A stretch of 64,000 bases of DNA from a bacterium (GCA_029990205.1 JAPEKQ010000005.1:72583-136582), one strand, 5' to 3'. Positions 13,656 to 25,041 are shown, numbered from the stretch's first letter. Numbers and translations: made by a program. Notes: generated by a model from the sequence alone, not told the origin.

Positions 13656-16184
13656 GTGGACGAGAACAGGGCCGCTACCGACCACACGACGGAGGACGAC
13701 CGCAAACTCCGCGAGCGGGTCAGCGCGCTCGAACGACTCAACGCAGAGCTCTCCGCCCGAGAGGAGCGGTTCCGCACGATCGTCGACAACGCAACCGACG
13801 CGATCGTTGTCATTCAGGACGGCACGCTCAAGCTGGCCAATCCCCACATCGTCAGCATCTCCGGATACGACCAGGCGACGCTTCTCTCGATGCCGTTCAC
13901 CGACTTCATCCACCCGGATGACCGTGAGATGGTCGTCGACCTTCACCTTCGGCATCTGCGCGGTGAGGAAAGCGGTGAACCATACACGATGCGCGGTATC
14001 ACTGCCGACGGCGAGACCAAGGCGCTGGAGTTTCGCGCGGTGCTCATCCAGTGGGAGCAGCGCCCCGCCATACTCGCTTTCCTACGGGACGTGACGCTCC
14101 GACTCGAGGCGGAACACGCACTGCGGGACAGCGAGACGCTCTACCGGTCGCTCTTCGACCAGGCGAACGATGCGATCTTCCTCGTCCGCGGCGACGAGTT
14201 CATCGACTGCAACGAGAAGACGCTCGACATGTTCGGATGTACGCGCGACCAGATCGTCGGCCAGCCTCCCTACCGATTCTCCCCGCCGAAGCAGGCCGAT
14301 GGGCGCAGCTCGAAGGAGGCCGCGATCGAGAGGATCACGGCGACCTTCAACGGCGAGCCCCAGCGCTTCGAGTGGCTTCATGCCAGACACGACGGCAGCG
14401 TCTTCGAGGCCGAGGTCAGCCTGAGCAATATCGAGATCGCGGGCGAGCATCTGGTCTTCGCGTTCGTCAGCGACATCAGCGGCCGCAAGTGGTTCGAACG
14501 CGTCCAGACGACACTGCTCGAAATCTCCCAGTCCGCGCACTCGGCACGAAGCCTCGAGCATCTGTTCAGCGCCACGCGCGTCTCGCTCTCGGCACTCATG
14601 GAGACCACGAACTTGTACGTCGCGCTCCAGGATGAGCAGGAGGGCATGTACCGCTTCGAGTGCTTCTACGACGAGTACGATGACGTCGAACTGCACACGC
14701 TCCGTGACGCGTCGAACACGCTTACGGACTACGTCAGGCGCACGGGTGATCCCCTGCTCCTCACGGGACCTGAGTTCGAGGCGTTCCGGCAGCGTGAGGG
14801 CATCAGGGACGCGGGAGCGTCGTTCGATTCATGGCTCGGAGTCCCGCTGATCACGCCTCGCGGGACCATGGGTGTGTGCGTTGTTCAGAGCTACAGCGAC
14901 GAGAAAGCGTACACTCAGCGAGATCTCAATCTGATGTCGTTCGTGGCCGAGCATCTCGGCACGGCGATCGTCCGGCTTCAGGACGAGGAGAACAGAGCGG
15001 TTCTCGAGAGCCAGGTCCGCCAGGCACAGAAACTCGAGAGCCTGGGCGTCCTCGCTGGCGGCATTGCGCACGACTTCAACAATCTCCTCACCGGCATCCT
15101 CGGCAACGCAGATCTGGCGCTGCTCGATCTACCGAGAACGTCGTCGGCGGCGGTCGCGCTCAACGAGATTCGGGACATCTCTCGGCGCGCTTCCGATCTC
15201 TGCAAGCAGATGCTCGCCTACTCCGGACGCGCCGCCAGCGCGCCGGAACCCGTGGACCTCGCCGGCGAGATCCACGGTATGCGGGACGTGCTCGAATCAC
15301 TCATTCCGAACACCGCAACGTTTGCGCTCGAGGCGAGCCCGGCTGGGGCGGTGAACGTGGATCGCGCACAGTTGGCGCAGGTCGTCCGTACGCTCGTGAC
15401 CAACTCTGTCGAGGCGCTCGACGGAGAACCGGGAGAGATCTGTGTGGCAACAGGAACGGCTTGTCTCGATCACACCTCACTTCCGGGCACCATGGAGACG
15501 GACGCGACTCGGAGCAAGGAACCCTGCGCGTTCATCGAGGTCCGCGACACCGGGTGCGGAATGGACGAAGAGACTCAGCAGCGCGTGTTCGAGCCGTTCT
15601 TCTCGACGAAGTTCACCGGCCGTGGCCTCGGCCTGCCGGCGGTTCAGGGAATCGTGCGGATGCACGGAGGGAGTGTCAGTGTCGTGAGCAGACCGGGCGA
15701 AGGCACGACGATGCGTATCGTCCTCCCGCCTTCCGACACCGGAGTACCATCGAACACGGAGGAGTGCGAGCCCATGGACAATGCGAGATCTGAGATGAAT
15801 CACAACCCACGCGTGCTGCTGGTTGACGACGAGGACGTCGTACGCAACGTCGGCGAGATACTCCTCGACAAGGCCGGATACAACGTGACCACGGCGGCCG
15901 ACGGACGCTGTGCTCTCGAGTTCTTCCGCGAACACTCGGAGGAGATCGCGTGCGTTGTGCTTGATCTGTCAATGCCGGACATGGATGGCGAACAGGTGTT
16001 CGAGATGATGCGTAACGTCCGTCCCGATGTGCCGATCCTGATATCAAGCGGCTACTCGGGAAGCGACATCGTGAAGCGATTCGAGCGGTGCGACCACTGG
16101 GGATTCCTCCAGAAGCCCTTCAGTTCGGACTCGCTGATCGCCGAGGTATCGCGCATGACGGGCGAACCGCTGCGCCCCCAGTAG
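13656..16184 (+). CDS. PAS-PAS-GAF hybrid sensor histidine kinase with receiver domain
   Basis: This 842-residue soluble hybrid kinase has, in order: a short coiled coil, PAS near residues 37-155, PAS near 157-280, GAF about 300-445, HisKA with phosphoacceptor His472 ([11 protein letters not shown]), HATPase with DTGCGMDEETQQRVFEPFF and TGRGLGLPAVQG, and a C-terminal receiver with Asp770 in LDLSMPDMDG. There is no membrane segment or signal peptide, so sensing is cytoplasmic. I prefer the GTG at 13656 because GGAGG lies 8 nt upstream; the frame is also open from an ATG at 13578. No separate response regulator or output domain is encoded beside it. Its C-terminal half closely resembles the next gene. 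Confidence 0.93.
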   Translation: MDENRAATDHTTEDDRKLRERVSALERLNAELSAREERFRTIVDNATDAIVVIQDGTLKLANPHIVSISGYDQATLLSMPFTDFIHPDDREMVVDLHLRHLRGEESGEPYTMRGITADGETKALEFRAVLIQWEQRPAILAFLRDVTLRLEAEHALRDSETLYRSLFDQANDAIFLVRGDEFIDCNEKTLDMFGCTRDQIVGQPPYRFSPPKQADGRSSKEAAIERITATFNGEPQRFEWLHARHDGSVFEAEVSLSNIEIAGEHLVFAFVSDISGRKWFERVQTTLLEISQSAHSARSLEHLFSATRVSLSALMETTNLYVALQDEQEGMYRFECFYDEYDDVELHTLRDASNTLTDYVRRTGDPLLLTGPEFEAFRQREGIRDAGASFDSWLGVPLITPRGTMGVCVVQSYSDEKAYTQRDLNLMSFVAEHLGTAIVRLQDEENRAVLESQVRQAQKLESLGVLAGGIAHDFNNLLTGILGNADLALLDLPRTSSAAVALNEIRDISRRASDLCKQMLAYSGRAASAPEPVDLAGEIHGMRDVLESLIPNTATFALEASPAGAVNVDRAQLAQVVRTLVTNSVEALDGEPGEICVATGTACLDHTSLPGTMETDATRSKEPCAFIEVRDTGCGMDEETQQRVFEPFFSTKFTGRGLGLPAVQGIVRMHGGSVSVVSRPGEGTTMRIVLPPSDTGVPSNTEECEPMDNARSEMNHNPRVLLVDDEDVVRNVGEILLDKAGYNVTTAADGRCALEFFREHSEEIACVVLDLSMPDMDGEQVFEMMRNVRPDVPILISSGYSGSDIVKRFERCDHWGFLQKPFSSDSLIAEVSRMTGEPLRPQ

Positions 16185-16209
16185 GACCGTACGCCCATCG
16201 AAATCCCAC

Positions 16210-16237
16210 TTGCGTTTGCCACGCTCGGTGATAGGAT
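16210..16237 (+). promoter_or_regulatory. Weak sigma-70-like promoter between the two histidine kinases
   Basis: TTGCGT (16210-16215) is followed after 16 nt by TAGGAT (16232-16237). Both hexamers match the consensus only partly. It lies about 60 nt upstream of the second kinase gene. Confidence 0.3.
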
Positions 16238-16298
16238 ACGCACAGACTTGGACTGGTGTGTGCAGGATGCGCTGACACAGACTCCGAAGACACCTTCG

Positions 16299-19200
16299 AT
16301 GATAATGAAGAGACTCCTCATAGTGGCGACCGTCGCGACTCTCGTCGCGCTCGCCTTTGCCCTCGCGGCACCACAGTCGGCCCTCGCCCAGGAGGGCCGC
16401 CCGCTCATCGTGCGCGGAGACGACAACTACCCACCGTACGAGTTCCTCGACGACGCCGGTCAGCCGGCGGGATACAACATCGATCTCATCCGCGCCGTCG
16501 CGGAGGAGGCCGAACTCGAGATCGATATCCAGCTCACCCCCTGGCAGGAGGTGGTCGAGGATCTCCGCGAGGGCCGGGCCGACATCGTGTCCGGCATGTA
16601 CCGCTCCTCCGCCCGCGAGCAGGAGTTCAGCTTCTCACACACGCACATCGTCGTGACACACTCACTGTTCACCAGGAAGGGTTCGCCGCTCCGGACACTC
16701 GAGGATGCCCGCGGCGCGTCGATCATCGTCCAGGACGGCGATATCATGCACGACTACCTGGTGGAGACGGGACTCACCAGCAAGATCGTGACGGTCCCGG
16801 ACCAGCAGACGGCTCTTGAGCTGCTCGCCACCGGGCGGCACGACTGCGCGCTTGTGGGCAAGCTTCAGGGACTCTTCCACATCCATCGCAGCGGACTGAC
16901 CCACCTCATCGCGCCGGTCGGCGATGAGATCCTGCCGCGCAGCTACTGCTTCGCGGTCCGGAAGGGCAACACCGAGCTCCTTGCGAGGCTCGCGGCTGGC
17001 CACACGGCGGTCAGGACCGCAGGGCTCGACTCCGAACTCAGATCCCGGTGGTTCCCTCAGGAGGCACCGGCCGTCAAGTGGCACGTGCTCAAGCTCGCCG
17101 CGTGGATCGGTATCCCGCTGCTCCTTCTCCTGGCGGGTGCGCTGTACTGGTCGTGGTCGCTCGAACGCGAGGTCGCCCGCAAGACACGCGAGATCAAGCG
17201 AGAGCTCACTGAACGCATCCGCGTCGAAGAGGCGATTCGCGACCGCGAGGAGCAGCTCAGGAAGATCGTGCAGAACATGCCCGTCATGGTGTTCGGGTTC
17301 GACGAGATGGGCCGCATCACGGCATGGAACGCCGAGTGCGAACGTGTGACCGGATACTCGGCCGACGAGATCATCGGCCGTGACGCCATCCTCGAGGTCC
17401 TCTATCCGGACGACGACTTCCGGAACAAGCTGGTGGCCGAGTGGAGCAAGCGAGGGCGCGACTACCGAAACTGGGAATGGGAGATCACGCACAAGGACGG
17501 CTCGCAGCGAACTGTCTCCTGGTCGAACATCTCGGACCGCATGCCGATCAGCGGGTGGGCGCATTGGGGCATAGGCACCGACGTGACCTGGCTCCGCGAT
17601 ATCGAGCGGTCGCTTGAGTACGGCGAGGACAGATACCGCGCGATCTCGGACTTGACCTCGGACTTCGCGTACGCGTTCCGCGTGGACGAGAACGGAACGT
17701 TCACGGCGGAGTGGGTCACCGGCGCACTGGAGCGTATGTCGGGGTGGACGAAGGAGCAGTTGAAGAACCGTGGCGGGTGGGAAGCGCTGCTGCTCCCGGA
17801 GGACCGTCGGATCGCACAGCGGCAGATCGAGCAGCTTCTCGCCGGGCAGGAATCCGTAGTCGAGTACCGAGTCGTGACGAAGGATGAGAAGACACGCTGG
17901 GTCCGCGACTACGCGCGACCCGTGTGGGACGAATCGCTCGGGCGAACGACGCGAGTCGTGGGCGCCGTGCAGGACATCACCGAGCGCCGCGCCACCGAGG
18001 AGGATCTCCGCGGTTCGGAGGCCCTCTATAGAATGACGATGGACTCCATGCACGACGCGGTCCACGTCGTGGACCGGAAGCTGCGCATCACACTGATGAA
18101 CCAGCGGAACAGGGAGTGGCTGGCCGGGCTCGGCGTGGACGTACCCGAAGTCGGCGCCTGCCTCCGGGACGCATTCCCGTTTCTCGGCGACGCGACGTTC
18201 AAGCAGTATGAACGGGTGTTCGAAACAGGCGAGACGGTCACGACCGAAGAGCAGGTGCAGCTCATGGACCACGAGGTCTTCACCGAGATAACAAAGATCC
18301 CGGTCATCGAAAGCGGGATCGTCACACGGGTCATCACGATCGTCCACGACGCCACGACCCGCAGGAGGATGCAGCGGCTGACTCAGGTCCAGCGCGATCT
18401 GAGCATCACGCTTCACTCGGTGCAGTCGGTCGAGGAGTCGCTGGACCGCTGCATCAGGGCCGCCTTCGATGTCTCGGGCGCAGATGCAGGCGCCGTCTTC
18501 CTCGCCGAGGAAGACGGATTCAGGCTCGCCGCGTCGGTCGGTCACTCGGACGACTTCGTTCGCATGGCCACCCGGATCTCATCGGAGATCACTACCGTCG
18601 CCGAGGCCGCGGAAAGCAGAAACGGTGTCTTTATCGCGAACGCCGACAGCGCCCTGGCACAGGAACCGAGGAGCGAACTCCACGAGTCGTTCCAGCGCGA
18701 GGGGGCGACCGCGGCGGCGCTGTTGCCGATCCTGTACGAGGGGCAGCTCTCCGGTCTCCTCGGCATCGCGTCGCGGGAGCTCGCGGACTTCCCGCCGCAC
18801 GCGCGCGAGGCGCTGCTCACGATGGCGTCCAGCATCGGCAGCATCGTTGCGAGCAAGAGGGCGGCCGAAGCTCTCTCCACGTCAGAGAAGAAGTTCCGCG
18901 GCCTGTTCTCCACGAGTCTTGACGGCATCGCCGTGGGGACGCTCGACGATGCGATCTACGAAGCCAACCCGGCCTTCCTGGAAATCGTCGGATACACGAT
19001 GGACGAGCTCAGCGGGATGCGATTCGTAGACCTGACTCCCGAGAAGTGGCACGAGCACGACAGGGCAGTCAGCGAGCTGGTGATGGAGCGCGGGTTCTCC
19101 GACGAGTACGAGAAGGAGTACCGGCGGAAGGACGGAACCATCGTCCCGGTGGCCGTGCGCGCGTGGTTGGACAGGGACGAACAGGGACAATCGTCGCGAA

Positions 19201-20915
19201 TCTGGGGCACCGTGCGCGACATCACGGCGCAGAAGAACGAGGAGCTGGCGCGTTCGGTCCTCCTCAACATCTCTCAGGCCGCCGGCGGCACCGTCACGCT
19301 CGAGGCGTTCCTGCACACCGTGCGACAGGAACTCGGGCGACTGATGGACACGACGAACTTCTACGTGGCGCTCTACGACGAGGAGACGAAGCTCTACTCG
19401 TTCCCCTACCACGTCGATGCGGTCGACGCCGCGCCCGACGGACCGATCCCGCTCGAGAACAGCGTCACCGACTACGTCCGTCGCACGGGCGAGCCATATC
19501 TCATCGACCAGAGAACCCAGGAACGACTTGAGGACGAACAGGATGTCACGGTCTACGGTGAGCCCTCCCCCGTCTGGATGGGGATGCCTCTGAAGACATC
19601 GCGCGGCGTCTTCGGCGTCGTAGCGGTTCAGAGCTACGACGAGAGTGAGCTCTACACGGAGCGCGAGCTCGAGCTGATGCGATTTGTCTCCGGGAATATC
19701 TCGCTCGCCGTCGAGAGGAAGAAGGCCGAGGAGGAGCGGCGCGAACTTGAGGAGCAAGTCCGCCACACACAGAAGCTCGAGAGCCTCGGTGTGCTCGCGG
19801 GTGGCATCGCGCACGACTTCAACAACCTGCTCACCGGCATCCTTGGCAACGCGGACATGGCGCTGCTCGAACTCAACGAGAGGGACCCGGCGTCCGAGAG
19901 TGTACGGGCCATTCGGGACGCGGCGGAGCGTGCGGCCGACCTCAGTCGCCAGATGCTCGCCTACTCGGGGAAGGGCCGTTTCGTCATCGAACCGATCGAC
20001 CTCAACGACGTCATCAACGAGATGTCGCACCTGCTCGAGGCGTCGCTCTCGAAGAGCGCGGTCGTCCGATTCGACCTCGCCGGGAATCTGCCCCTCATCA
20101 CTGGCGACGCGACGCAGATCCGCCAGATCATCATGAATCTCATGACCAATGCCTCGGACGCCATCGGCGACCACAACGGCGTGATCACGCTGAGAACCCA
20201 TGCGACCGAGTGCGACCGGTTCGATCTGTCGCAGGGATACGTGGGCGAGGAACTCCCGGAAGGAACCTACGTCTGTATCGAGGTGGAGGACTCAGGCGCA
20301 GGAATGGATGAGGAGACGGTGTCACGCATCTTCGATCCGTTCTTCACGACCAAGTTCACTGGCCGCGGGCTCGGGCTCGCCGCGGTTCTCGGCATCGTGC
20401 GCGCTCACAAGGGCACGATCTCCGTCGAGAGCTCGCCGGGCGCCGGCACGACGTTCCGCGTGCTCGTCCCCATCAGCACCGACGAAGACGCCGTGGCGGC
20501 AGTGCAGGAAGCCGCGAAGGAGTCGCGCTCCGCGTGGAACGCCGAGGCGGGGACCGTTCTGCTCGTCGATGACGAACCGACGGTGCGGCGCGTCACGCAG
20601 AAGATGCTCGAACGCGCCGGGTTCGACGTTGTCACGGCGTCCGACGGACTCAAGGCGCTCGAGGCGTACCGGAAGCACGCCGAGAACATCGTGTGCGTAC
20701 TGCTCGACCTCACCATGCCGAACATGGGCGGCGAGGAGACGTTCCGCGAGCTGAGGAAGCTCAACCCGGATCTCCGCATCATCCTCTCGAGCGGCTACGG
20801 CGAGAAGGAGATCACCAGTCGCTTCGTCGGTGAGGGGCTCGCCGGCTTCATCCAGAAGCCGTACCTCGCTGCCAAGCTCGTCACGAAGGTCCGCGACGCG
20901 CTCTCGAACTCCTGA
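16299..20915 (+). CDS. Large membrane hybrid histidine kinase with periplasmic SBP3 sensor
   Basis: This is a 1538-residue multi-sensor kinase. A Sec signal ([24 protein letters not shown]) precedes a type-3 solute-binding domain (about 30-255; [39 protein letters not shown]). One transmembrane helix near 265-285 follows. Cytoplasmic PAS domains come next ([20 protein letters not shown] and at least two more), then a GAF, another PAS, and a second GAF. The kinase core has His1172 ([13 protein letters not shown]), an HATPase with [19 protein letters not shown], and a receiver with Asp1470 ([10 protein letters not shown]). The ligand is probably an amino-acid-like or other small polar molecule, by analogy with SBP3 proteins. 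The start is taken at ATG 16299, just before the signal peptide; ATG 16305 is equivalent. Confidence 0.93.
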   Translation: MIMKRLLIVATVATLVALAFALAAPQSALAQEGRPLIVRGDDNYPPYEFLDDAGQPAGYNIDLIRAVAEEAELEIDIQLTPWQEVVEDLREGRADIVSGMYRSSAREQEFSFSHTHIVVTHSLFTRKGSPLRTLEDARGASIIVQDGDIMHDYLVETGLTSKIVTVPDQQTALELLATGRHDCALVGKLQGLFHIHRSGLTHLIAPVGDEILPRSYCFAVRKGNTELLARLAAGHTAVRTAGLDSELRSRWFPQEAPAVKWHVLKLAAWIGIPLLLLLAGALYWSWSLEREVARKTREIKRELTERIRVEEAIRDREEQLRKIVQNMPVMVFGFDEMGRITAWNAECERVTGYSADEIIGRDAILEVLYPDDDFRNKLVAEWSKRGRDYRNWEWEITHKDGSQRTVSWSNISDRMPISGWAHWGIGTDVTWLRDIERSLEYGEDRYRAISDLTSDFAYAFRVDENGTFTAEWVTGALERMSGWTKEQLKNRGGWEALLLPEDRRIAQRQIEQLLAGQESVVEYRVVTKDEKTRWVRDYARPVWDESLGRTTRVVGAVQDITERRATEEDLRGSEALYRMTMDSMHDAVHVVDRKLRITLMNQRNREWLAGLGVDVPEVGACLRDAFPFLGDATFKQYERVFETGETVTTEEQVQLMDHEVFTEITKIPVIESGIVTRVITIVHDATTRRRMQRLTQVQRDLSITLHSVQSVEESLDRCIRAAFDVSGADAGAVFLAEEDGFRLAASVGHSDDFVRMATRISSEITTVAEAAESRNGVFIANADSALAQEPRSELHESFQREGATAAALLPILYEGQLSGLLGIASRELADFPPHAREALLTMASSIGSIVASKRAAEALSTSEKKFRGLFSTSLDGIAVGTLDDAIYEANPAFLEIVGYTMDELSGMRFVDLTPEKWHEHDRAVSELVMERGFSDEYEKEYRRKDGTIVPVAVRAWLDRDEQGQSSRIWGTVRDITAQKNEELARSVLLNISQAAGGTVTLEAFLHTVRQELGRLMDTTNFYVALYDEETKLYSFPYHVDAVDAAPDGPIPLENSVTDYVRRTGEPYLIDQRTQERLEDEQDVTVYGEPSPVWMGMPLKTSRGVFGVVAVQSYDESELYTERELELMRFVSGNISLAVERKKAEEERRELEEQVRHTQKLESLGVLAGGIAHDFNNLLTGILGNADMALLELNERDPASESVRAIRDAAERAADLSRQMLAYSGKGRFVIEPIDLNDVINEMSHLLEASLSKSAVVRFDLAGNLPLITGDATQIRQIIMNLMTNASDAIGDHNGVITLRTHATECDRFDLSQGYVGEELPEGTYVCIEVEDSGAGMDEETVSRIFDPFFTTKFTGRGLGLAAVLGIVRAHKGTISVESSPGAGTTFRVLVPISTDEDAVAAVQEAAKESRSAWNAEAGTVLLVDDEPTVRRVTQKMLERAGFDVVTASDGLKALEAYRKHAENIVCVLLDLTMPNMGGEETFRELRKLNPDLRIILSSGYGEKEITSRFVGEGLAGFIQKPYLAAKLVTKVRDALSNS

Positions 20916-20921
20916 CCGACG

Positions 20922-21005
20922 CGCAGGAACCCCATTCCAGTCCGCAGGAGCCCCACTCCGACCCGCAGAAGTCCCACTCCGACGCGCAGGAGCCCCATTC
21001 CGCAC
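20922..21005 (+). repeat. Four tandem 21-bp repeats directly after the kinase stop codon
   Basis: Four consecutive units start at 20922, 20943, 20964 and 20985, with consensus CGCAGGAGCCCCACTCCGAC plus one base. The array begins 7 nt after the TGA at 20913. In the kinase frame it would read RRSPTPT four times. No open gene covers it. The rest of the 215-nt gap to the glgP stop holds a GC-rich hairpin-like stretch near 21015-21050 and a short AT-rich patch at 21060-21085. Confidence 0.9.
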
Positions 21006-21130
21006 GGCGGTGTGCCCCCTCTGGGGACCCCGCCCCGCGGCGCGGGACGGTCCCACGCCTCTCTATACATCCTCTCTATATATAATGAAGGGAGAACCCG
21101 GAGGTGACGCCGGCGGCCGGGGCGGCAGCC

Positions 21131-23614
21131 CTACTCCGGGTCGTGGACCGACGTCGGATGGAATGCTCTGAGGTTCCAGATGTTGCTCGCGTACTCGGAG
21201 ACCGCCCGGTCGCTTGAGAAACGCTCGATCCGCGCGACGTTGAGAAGCGCCTTCCGCCGCCACGAACCCTGGTCCATGTACTCGGCTCCGATCCGCTTCT
21301 GCGCGTCAATGTATGACGGCAGGTCCGCAAGATGCACGTACGGATCGCCGGGATTGAGGAGCGCCTTGAAGACCCACTCGAAGAGCCCCGGCTCGCGGGG
21401 ACTGAAGCGGTCCGATGCCAGCGCGTCGAGCGCGCGACGCACCTTCTCGTCCGAGTCGTAGAGAGCCCTCGGGTCGTAAGCGTGACGTCCTCTGAGGTCG
21501 CCGACCTCCTCGGCCGTAAGACCGAAGATGTGCATGTTCTCCTCACCCACCTCGGCGAGGATCTCGATGTTCGCCCCGTCGAGCGTGCCCACGGTGAGCG
21601 CGCCGTTCATGGCGAGCTTCATGTTGCCGGTTCCCGAAGCCTCGGTTCCCGCCGTCGATATCTGTTCGCTGAGGTCCGCGGCCGGAATGATGCGTTCGGC
21701 CAGCGAGACCCGGTAGTCGGGCAGGAACGCGACGCGCATCAGGCCCGTCGCCTTCGCGTTCCTGTTGACCACGTCTCCGACGTTGTTGATGAGTTTGATG
21801 ATCTGTTTCGCCGCCCAGTACCCGGGCGCCGCCTTCCCGGCGAAGAGATAGGTTCGCGGCGCGGCGGGTTCCACTCCGTCCTCAACGAGCTCCAGGTATT
21901 CGTAGATGATCCGGAGCACGTTGAGAAGCTGGCGCTTGTACTCGTGGATCCGCTTCACGTGCACGTCGAACATCGTGTACGGGTCGACCGTGATGCCCGT
22001 CGTCTCGGCGACGGTCGCGGCCAGGACCTCCTTGTTCTCGTGCTTGGCGGCGGCGAACGCCTCGAGGAACTCCTCGTCGTCTATGTACCGCTCGAGATCG
22101 CGGAGCTTCGAGAGGTTGGTGACCCAGTCGGTCCCGATCGTGCGGTCGAGGAGATCCGACAGCGGCGGGTTGGCCTTCTGCAGCCATCGGCGTTGCGTCA
22201 CGCCGTTCGTCACGCTCGTGAAGCGCTCAGGCCAGAGCGCGAAGAAGTCGGGCACGACGTCCGACTTGAGCAGCTCGCTGTGCAGGTCGGCCACGCCGTT
22301 GGTCGAATGGCTCGCCACGATCGAGAGGTGCGCCATTCGCACGCGTTCCTCTCCCACGGTGTCGATGATGCTCACGTGCCGACGCCGGGCCGCGTCGTCC
22401 GGCCAGACATCCATGAGGTGCTCGCCGAACCGTCTGTCGATCTCGCGGATGATCTCCAGATGACGGGGGACGACCCGGTGAAGAAGCGAGGTCGGCCACG
22501 TCTCCAGCGCCTCGGGCATGAGCGTATGATTGGTGAAGGCGAACGTATCCTGCGCGATCTTCCACGCGTTCTCCCAGACAACGTTGCGCTCGTCCACAAG
22601 GATGCGCATGAGCTCGGCGATGGCGAGCGTCGGGTGCGTGTCGTTGAGATGCACGGCGACCTTCTCAGCGAAGTCCTCGATCCGGTCGTGCGACGAATCG
22701 AACCGCTTCACGAGGTCGCGAACGGCGCACGCCACAAGGAAGTACTCCTGAATGAGGCGGAGCTCCCTCCCCTGCTCGACCGAGTCCGACGGGTAGAGCA
22801 CCTTCGAGACGGTCTCGGACGCTATCTTCTGCTGAACGGCTCGCAGGTACTCACCCTGGTTGAAGATCTGCATATCGAAGTCTTCAGACGAGCGCGCGGA
22901 AAAGAGCCTCAGGAAGTTCACGGTCTCTCCGCCGTAGCCGACGATGGGCATGTCGTACGGAACACCGATTACGATGCGCTGCCCGAGCCATACGCGCCGC
23001 GGCAGTCCGAGCGCGTCGCGCTGCTCCTCGACCCAGCCGTAGACCGGTACGACGATCGACTCGTTGGAGCGTTCGATGAGCCACGGGTTCGACGACGACA
23101 TCCAGTTGTCAGGCTGCTCGCGCTGATACCCGTGATCGATGCGCTGCTTGAACAAGCCGTACTGGTAGTTGATGCCGTAGCCGTATCCGGGCATGTCGAG
23201 AGTTGCCAGCGAGTCCAGGAAGCACGCGGCCAGACGCCCGAGTCCGCCGTTGCCGAGCGCGGCGTCGCGCTCACACTCGCGCACCTCGTCGAGGTCGACA
23301 CCGAGCTCCTCGACGGCCTTCCTGCAGGCATCGAAGAGACCAAGGTTGAGGAGGTTGTTGCCGAGCGAACGCCCGACGAGGAACTCCATAGAGAGGTAGT
23401 AGAGCCTCTTCGCATCGTGTTCCGCGTATCTCCGTTCGGTCTCGAGCATGCCGTCGACGAGGAACTCGCGCACGGCAAGACTCACGGCGCGGAACATGTC
23501 GTCGCAATCGAGATCGGCAGGCTCCAGGCCGAGCGAGTAGCGCGCGTGTCGGACGATCGCCTCGCGGAGACGCGGGACCGTATTCCTGAGTGTCGTGTCC
23601 GTGTCGCTCGCCAT
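21131..23614 (-). CDS. glgP: Glycogen phosphorylase
   Basis: This 827-residue GT35 enzyme releases glucose-1-phosphate from glycogen/maltodextrin using PLP. The PLP lysine is Lys666 in EASGTGNMKLAMNGALT. Other conserved segments are LYYLSMEFLVGRSLGNNLLN, AALGNGGLGRLAACFLDSLA, AVHLNDTHPTLAIAELMRIL, TNHTLMPEALETWP and VHVKRIHEYKRQLLN. The length is that of a full bacterial phosphorylase. Translation starts at the ATG at 23614; GGGAAGG is about 15 nt upstream. With pfkA elsewhere in the window it points to storage-sugar breakdown into glycolysis. It follows the GGDEF gene on the same strand by 82 nt. Confidence 0.97.
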   Translation of the reverse strand: MASDTDTTLRNTVPRLREAIVRHARYSLGLEPADLDCDDMFRAVSLAVREFLVDGMLETERRYAEHDAKRLYYLSMEFLVGRSLGNNLLNLGLFDACRKAVEELGVDLDEVRECERDAALGNGGLGRLAACFLDSLATLDMPGYGYGINYQYGLFKQRIDHGYQREQPDNWMSSSNPWLIERSNESIVVPVYGWVEEQRDALGLPRRVWLGQRIVIGVPYDMPIVGYGGETVNFLRLFSARSSEDFDMQIFNQGEYLRAVQQKIASETVSKVLYPSDSVEQGRELRLIQEYFLVACAVRDLVKRFDSSHDRIEDFAEKVAVHLNDTHPTLAIAELMRILVDERNVVWENAWKIAQDTFAFTNHTLMPEALETWPTSLLHRVVPRHLEIIREIDRRFGEHLMDVWPDDAARRRHVSIIDTVGEERVRMAHLSIVASHSTNGVADLHSELLKSDVVPDFFALWPERFTSVTNGVTQRRWLQKANPPLSDLLDRTIGTDWVTNLSKLRDLERYIDDEEFLEAFAAAKHENKEVLAATVAETTGITVDPYTMFDVHVKRIHEYKRQLLNVLRIIYEYLELVEDGVEPAAPRTYLFAGKAAPGYWAAKQIIKLINNVGDVVNRNAKATGLMRVAFLPDYRVSLAERIIPAADLSEQISTAGTEASGTGNMKLAMNGALTVGTLDGANIEILAEVGEENMHIFGLTAEEVGDLRGRHAYDPRALYDSDEKVRRALDALASDRFSPREPGLFEWVFKALLNPGDPYVHLADLPSYIDAQKRIGAEYMDQGSWRRKALLNVARIERFSSDRAVSEYASNIWNLRAFHPTSVHDPE

Positions 23615-23696
23615 GAATGTGACCAGCGCCTTCCCGTTGAGATCTCGGAGGATGTTGCGGACGGATCAGTATCTGTTCCTGCGTGGCAATACTCTA

Positions 23697-25034
23697 CTAC
23701 GAAGTGGCCGCATCGGAAACATCGGTCTGGCGTGTTTCCCGCCGCCTGCGGCCCCGCCGCTGGCGACGCTTGTTCCGATACATTCGCTGATCCGCCTCGG
23801 CGATGGTCTCCTCGATGCTGGCACTCCCATGGGGACTCCAGACCGCGCTGCCTATGGCCACCTCAAGGTGGAAGTTGAATCGGTCGCAGCTCTCAGCCCA
23901 CCCGCGGAAGCTCTCCACGAGCCGCTTCCGGACCAGATCGATCTCACCAGTGCACTCCGGCATCACGATGAGGAACTCATCGCCGCCGAACCGCACGACC
24001 ATCTCGCTGGAGCGAACATGTCCCTCAAGGAAGCTCGCGACGGCACACAGAACGTCATCGCCGGTCTGATGACCGTACGTGTCGTTGATCGCCTTGAACC
24101 CGTTGACGTCGATCATGAGGAACCCGATGCCGTACCCGTAGCGGCGGCTGCGTGCGATCTCTCGATCGATCGTCTCGCTGAAGTAGCGACGGTTGTGGAG
24201 ACCCGTCATCAGATCACGGGTGGCCTGCTCCCGAAGCCTGCCAAGCAGACGGATACGCCCGAGCGCCTCCACGGTGTGCCCGAGAAGCAGCTCGAGAAGC
24301 CTGGCGTCCTTGTCGTTGTACCGGCGGGAGTCGTCCGACCCGACGCAAAGGACACCCTCCTCGGCGATCGGGGCGCAGATTCCGCTCGTGATCCCGCACG
24401 TGATTCCGGCGCATCCGGCCTCGTTCGAACCGTGGAATACGATGCTCTTGTGGTCCCGGTGCGCATCGACGATCGGGCCTCCGGGAATCTCAGCGGTGGA
24501 CAGATCACATGCCGGGGACACGTCCGAAAGCTCCGGCTGCCACACGAGCCTCCCATCGTCGACTCGTGCCACGACGCACCGTGGGAAGCCGAGGACGGTT
24601 CGCGCCGCATAGGCGGTAACCCTGCAGACCTCATCCTCGCTCCCGCACGCCTCGAGCCGCCTGGCCGTCCCGCGAAGACCCTCGATCTTCTCGCGGGACG
24701 CGCGGAGCGCGTTCTCGGCCTCGCGCTGCTCGGTGACGTCCGAGATCATGGCAAGATCGGCCTCTGGTCTGCCCTGCTCGTCGGTGACCACACTCCCAAC
24801 GAGCCGGCCGATATGAGTCACGCCGTTCTTCGCGACGAACTCGAGATCGTACGGAGCCACGGGGCGACCGCTCATACGCCGCTGGAACATCTTGACCACG
24901 GTCGCCTTGCTCTTGGCCGTGAAGAACGGCATATCCACGAACTTCAACCCAACGACCTCGTCCGATGTGTAACCAAGCCAGTCCGCCAGACGGTTGTTCG
25001 CAGCGAGGAAGATCCCCTTCCGGTCGACGAGCAC
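23697..25034 (-). CDS. PAS-GAF-GGDEF diguanylate cyclase, 3' portion of a frameshifted gene
   Basis: The open frame encodes PAS (about 1-105), GAF (about 120-265) and a GGDEF domain with the intact signature RFGGDEFLIVMPE. No RxxD inhibitory site precedes it (RSSE at that place). The N-terminus at GTG 25034 falls inside a PAS domain: upstream in the same frame codons read SYRSIFELSPEAIV, the missing start of that PAS, which continues the other fragment at 25042-26409 if one base is removed near 25067. The two fragments are therefore one gene. A GAGG 5 nt before the GTG could allow separate translation. It would make c-di-GMP if expressed. Confidence 0.85.
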   Translation of the reverse strand: MLVDRKGIFLAANNRLADWLGYTSDEVVGLKFVDMPFFTAKSKATVVKMFQRRMSGRPVAPYDLEFVAKNGVTHIGRLVGSVVTDEQGRPEADLAMISDVTEQREAENALRASREKIEGLRGTARRLEACGSEDEVCRVTAYAARTVLGFPRCVVARVDDGRLVWQPELSDVSPACDLSTAEIPGGPIVDAHRDHKSIVFHGSNEAGCAGITCGITSGICAPIAEEGVLCVGSDDSRRYNDKDARLLELLLGHTVEALGRIRLLGRLREQATRDLMTGLHNRRYFSETIDREIARSRRYGYGIGFLMIDVNGFKAINDTYGHQTGDDVLCAVASFLEGHVRSSEMVVRFGGDEFLIVMPECTGEIDLVRKRLVESFRGWAESCDRFNFHLEVAIGSAVWSPHGSASIEETIAEADQRMYRNKRRQRRGRRRRETRQTDVSDAATS

Positions 25035-25041
25035 GATCGCC

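Noticed and set aside
20922-21005. The 21-bp repeat array as a CRISPR
   Set aside because: The units are directly adjacent with no spacers and no cas genes are nearby.
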